From Saprospiraceae bacterium (GTDB taxonomy: Bacteria; Bacteroidota; Bacteroidia; Chitinophagales; Saprospiraceae), in contig SLKL01000133.1 in assembly GCA_007134625.1 (NCBI GenBank), forward strand, positions 1-6,069: DNA of 6,069 bases, in the 5' to 3' direction. Below, piece by piece: positions 3,952 to 6,069 of the stretch. The notes below the pieces were generated by a model. The model searched no databases. It was not told where the DNA came from and was given only the letters and a program-made list of their open reading frames with translations. Numbering within the stretch: the stretch's first letter is position 1; every line of letters begins with the position of its first letter. A program made the translations under genes and the position numbers.

Positions 3952-6069
3952 CAGCTTTAAATCTGTCAAATCTATTGCTGAAGTTGGATCTTCAAAAATA
4001 GCTGTCAGATAGATATTTTCTAAAGGCATATCAAATTGATGTATTTCCTGCTCGCTAAAAATATTTCCCAGACTATCTTCCCAATGGGAAAATATGAAAT
4101 CATCCTTGGATACAGCTGTTATCAAAACTTGATCACCCTCATCATAATATCCATCACCCTCTGCATCGCCCCAAAAATCATTATTGACATCAATTCTTAC
4201 ATAGTAGAATCCATTCGCTGTATCACTCCCAAAATAGGGTAATCCATCATTTATTTCTCCACTAAAATCATGCCTCCAGATATTATTGAAGTCCCAATTT
4301 TGGTAAATATCGCTTCTGTACCGGTAGGTCATTTCTTCAAATGAGACGCCCAGTCCGTATTCTTCATTATTTTCCTGTGGCGAATTGGTTGCAAAGTAGG
4401 AGTTTATGATTCTGGTATTGATATTCTCTGAGACAATATTGTTTTCAATCTCATCTCCAAGGCTCATAGTAGAGTAAGTATTGGTAATGTTTGAATTTTC
4501 ACTAATATCGGCAATGCCACCTACTTCTTCCGATTCACTAATAATCATCCCTCTGGTGTAGGCATCCGAAATTTCAATTTGTTGTGTGTAGCCAAAAAGA
4601 CCACCGGTGGCATTTCGCCCATAAATTATCCCATTAAATGATACTGTATTTAGAAAACTAAATTCCAAATGACCTGCAATTCCACCTGTAAAAGAGTCCC
4701 CATTTATTTCTCCCTCTACAAAAATATTATTGCCCCTAATAGAGTAGGCAAAACCGGCAAGACCACCTACATTAGATACTCCTGTTACTTCAGTATTAAC
4801 ATTGATGTTTTCAATTTCAAGAGGATCACCTGTGTCAATAATACCCAATGCCCCACCAATATTACTCTGACCTGATATTCTCCCTGATGAAAAAATATTA
4901 GTCATTCGCCCTCCATCCATCGTTGCTCCTATGATTCCACCGGCAAAATCATTTTGCACCTCAACATTACCTCTATTTATAGTCTCATCAATTATATAGA
5001 AATCTTGAGGGTATCCTATGATGCCTCCTGCTACAGATGAAGCTGAAATACTACCCTCGTTTAGGCCGCCGGTTAGCTTTATGGGGGAAAGACTTGATCC
5101 AACAATTCCACCTACGCTGTTTATGCCGATAATTAAGCCAAAATTACTGCAATTGTCTATATGAGTGGTATCATTTACACCTTGAATATTCCCAACTATT
5201 CCACCAACCACAATTCCCCTTTCCTCCTCGCCATTTTTATCAAGACCTATAGTGCCTGAAAAACTACTATTTGTAATATGACTGTTTCCTGCAGCTCCCA
5301 CTAAGCCACCGGTTTGAGATTGACCTACAACTACAGCTGATGAATGGCAGTTGTCCAATAAAGAGTTATTAAGATTGGCAACTATTCCACCAATTAAATT
5401 TATACCTTCTATATATCCCTCAGTGGTACAGCTGCTTATTGTGCCAGAATTCATTGATTCTACAATACCTCCTATACTTGCAAAGACATTTGTTGAAATT
5501 AACTCTCCAGAGAAAGAGGAAGCGCTGATGTTGGTTTCAATTGCACTACCAACTACTCCACCAAAATGATTGGTTGCAGTAATGTTTGCGTTTACCGTTA
5601 CTCCATCTATAATTCCGGCCTGAACCCTTCCTACTGCTCCACCTGAAAATAAACCGGCCTGAATTGAACCACTAAATGAACTGTTAATTAGCTCTCCACT
5701 AGTAAGTTGGCCTACCAGGCCCCCTATTCTCGCATTACCGCTTATGTTTGCCTCTACACTACAATCAATAATATTTACCCAATGACCTCTTCCAATTAAA
5801 CCGCCGCTATTTTCGCCCAAAGATAATTCTCCTGAGACTGATGCTTCCTGAATGACAGTGTTGAAATCACCTACAAAGTTATAGCCTATTAATCCACCAC
5901 TAAATTCACCTGATGACACAGCTAATTCTATAAGCTTAATTCGCAATAATCTGGCCTCCTCAGTGCAGCCAAACAAACCGCTTGGATGGTTGTCTGTGCG
6001 ATTGATAACCAGGCCGGAGATTTCATGGTTGTTACCGTCATAAGTACCGGTAAATCGTTCACCTAAAAG
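3730..6069 (-). CDS. Secreted GLUG-repeat solenoid protein with T9SS type A sorting domain (paralogue B, N-terminus beyond the window)
   Basis: The frame is open from the right edge to the TAA at 3730-3732, giving 779 visible residues. The first visible residues (FTGTYDGNNHEISGLVINR, then SGLFGCT) align with residues 89-119 of paralogue A. About 83 residues, including an expected signal peptide, therefore lie upstream, and the full protein should be about 860 residues. The TTG at 5974-5976 is inside this head and is not the real start. About 17 GLUG-like units follow, spanning roughly visible residues 58-521. Next come WDFNNIWRHDF and GEINDGLPYF (592-612), a bacterial-repeat domain (635-693, GDGYYDEGDQV to IYLTAIF) and a T9SS sorting domain (707-779, LEIYPNP to IQIVR). 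Domain order matches the downstream gene, so this is a tandem paralogue, and it probably has the same kind of surface role. It has more lysines than paralogue A (12 in 779 residues). No enzyme motif is seen and no partner can be named. Confidence 0.92.
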   Translation of the reverse strand, partial: LLGERFTGTYDGNNHEISGLVINRTDNHPSGLFGCTEEARLLRIKLIELAVSSGEFSGGLIGYNFVGDFNTVIQEASVSGELSLGENSGGLIGRGHWVNIIDCSVEANISGNARIGGLVGQLTSGELINSSFSGSIQAGLFSGGAVGRVQAGIIDGVTVNANITATNHFGGVVGSAIETNISASSFSGELISTNVFASIGGIVESMNSGTISSCTTEGYIEGINLIGGIVANLNNSLLDNCHSSAVVVGQSQTGGLVGAAGNSHITNSSFSGTIGLDKNGEEERGIVVGGIVGNIQGVNDTTHIDNCSNFGLIIGINSVGGIVGSSLSPIKLTGGLNEGSISASSVAGGIIGYPQDFYIIDETINRGNVEVQNDFAGGIIGATMDGGRMTNIFSSGRISGQSNIGGALGIIDTGDPLEIENINVNTEVTGVSNVGGLAGFAYSIRGNNIFVEGEINGDSFTGGIAGHLEFSFLNTVSFNGIIYGRNATGGLFGYTQQIEISDAYTRGMIISESEEVGGIADISENSNITNTYSTMSLGDEIENNIVSENINTRIINSYFATNSPQENNEEYGLGVSFEEMTYRYRSDIYQNWDFNNIWRHDFSGEINDGLPYFGSDTANGFYYVRIDVNNDFWGDAEGDGYYDEGDQVLITAVSKDDFIFSHWEDSLGNIFSEQEIHQFDMPLENIYLTAIFEDPTSAIDLTDLKLEIYPNPTSDFLFINSEKNISGIKLYGVNGKLVRHLEETGNQFKIQTNLLSQGAYLLAINISNKWQYKKIQIVR
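3991..4167 (-). other. Bacterial repeat (InlB B-repeat-like) domain of paralogue B
   Basis: The segment from DAEGDGYYDEGDQVLITA through FIFSHW to FDMPLENIYLTAIF matches the corresponding domain of paralogue A in length (about 59 residues) and at nearly every consensus position. It sits in the same place, between the solenoid and the sorting domain, and is likewise single copy. Confidence 0.78.
4241..4296 (-). repeat. Conserved inter-paralogue block, copy in B
   Basis: Partner of 1381-1436, in the same orientation and at the same place in the domain order. The seven differences counted are mostly at third codon positions or at the variable residue between the two motifs, as expected for purifying selection on this segment. 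Confidence 0.7.
4507..5898 (-). repeat. GLUG repeat array of paralogue B (about 84-base period)
   Basis: Counting from the L of the LFGCT head motif (codon 5974-5976) as residue 1, GG-motifs start at 27, 58, 85, 112, 139, 169 (GGIVE), 196 (GGIVA), 223, 258, 289, 317, 346, 374, 404, 431, 458 and 486 (GGIAD). Spacing is 27-31 residues except for one 35-residue unit (223 to 258) that carries a charged loop, DKNGEEER. The first six steps match those of paralogue A unit for unit, and so do several later units by their strand sequences. Three units have lost the last glycine of the motif. Confidence 0.87.

Noticed and set aside
4036..5569. Plus-strand open frames at 4036-4242, 4669-4875 and 5351-5569
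   Set aside because: They are antisense shadows of paralogue B with no independent coding evidence.
1644..5898. CRISPR array or satellite suggested by the periodic ATNCCNCC strings every 84 bases or so
   Set aside because: The repeats are short, degenerate and in frame with glycine motifs of two proteins. There are no identical repeats with unique spacers and no cas genes.
5974..5976. TTG as the start codon of paralogue B
   Set aside because: The frame stays open to the window edge, and the 31 codons upstream match the GLUG head of paralogue A, so the TTG is an internal leucine codon of GLFGCT.
870..6069. RTX-type calcium-binding repeats or a polysaccharide lyase beta-helix
   Set aside because: The glycine motif is GG[IV][VI]G with a 28-residue period, not the nonapeptide GGxGxDxxx. 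No lyase catalytic motif is visible, and the head and tail segments fit GLUG proteins.

Overview
The window looks like chromosomal DNA from a Bacteroidota (Bacteroidetes) bacterium. It is moderately AT-rich, both large secreted proteins end in a type IX secretion system (T9SS) type A sorting domain, the HemW N-terminus has the form usual in this phylum, starts lack Shine-Dalgarno sequences, and the intergenic spacers carry matches to the Bacteroidota -7 promoter element TAnnTTTG. A finer taxonomic placement cannot be made from this sequence.

All three genes lie on the minus strand, so they read from right to left. From 6069 down to 3730 is a large secreted GLUG-repeat protein (paralogue B). 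Its N-terminus, about 83 residues judged by alignment with its neighbour, lies beyond the right edge. A 103-base spacer (3627-3729) holds a weak hairpin and a candidate promoter. From 3626 down to 870 is a complete 918-residue paralogue (paralogue A) with signal peptide, GLUG head, about 19 solenoid units, a conserved WDFNNIW segment, one bacterial-repeat (InlB-B-like) domain and a T9SS C-terminal domain. A 39-base spacer (831-869) carries a candidate promoter. From 830 to the left edge is hemW, the radical-SAM heme chaperone, cut off after 276 codons.

The two large genes are a diverged tandem duplication. They share the same domain order and align unit by unit, but they differ by whole solenoid units: A has three units that B lacks in the first half, and B has one that A lacks in the second half. 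Both should be exported by Sec, passed through the T9SS and attached to the cell surface or released. Adhesion or another surface interaction is the most reasonable guess at their role, but no binding partner can be read from the sequence. HemW is a cytoplasmic housekeeping protein and is probably only a positional neighbour, with its own promoter.

I saw no RNA gene, CRISPR array, insertion sequence, prophage feature or obviously new enzymatic system. The most unusual content is in the repeat architecture: whole-unit gain and loss, a cysteine position fixed within the unit, a glycine-codon microsatellite and a very acidic, lysine-poor composition.
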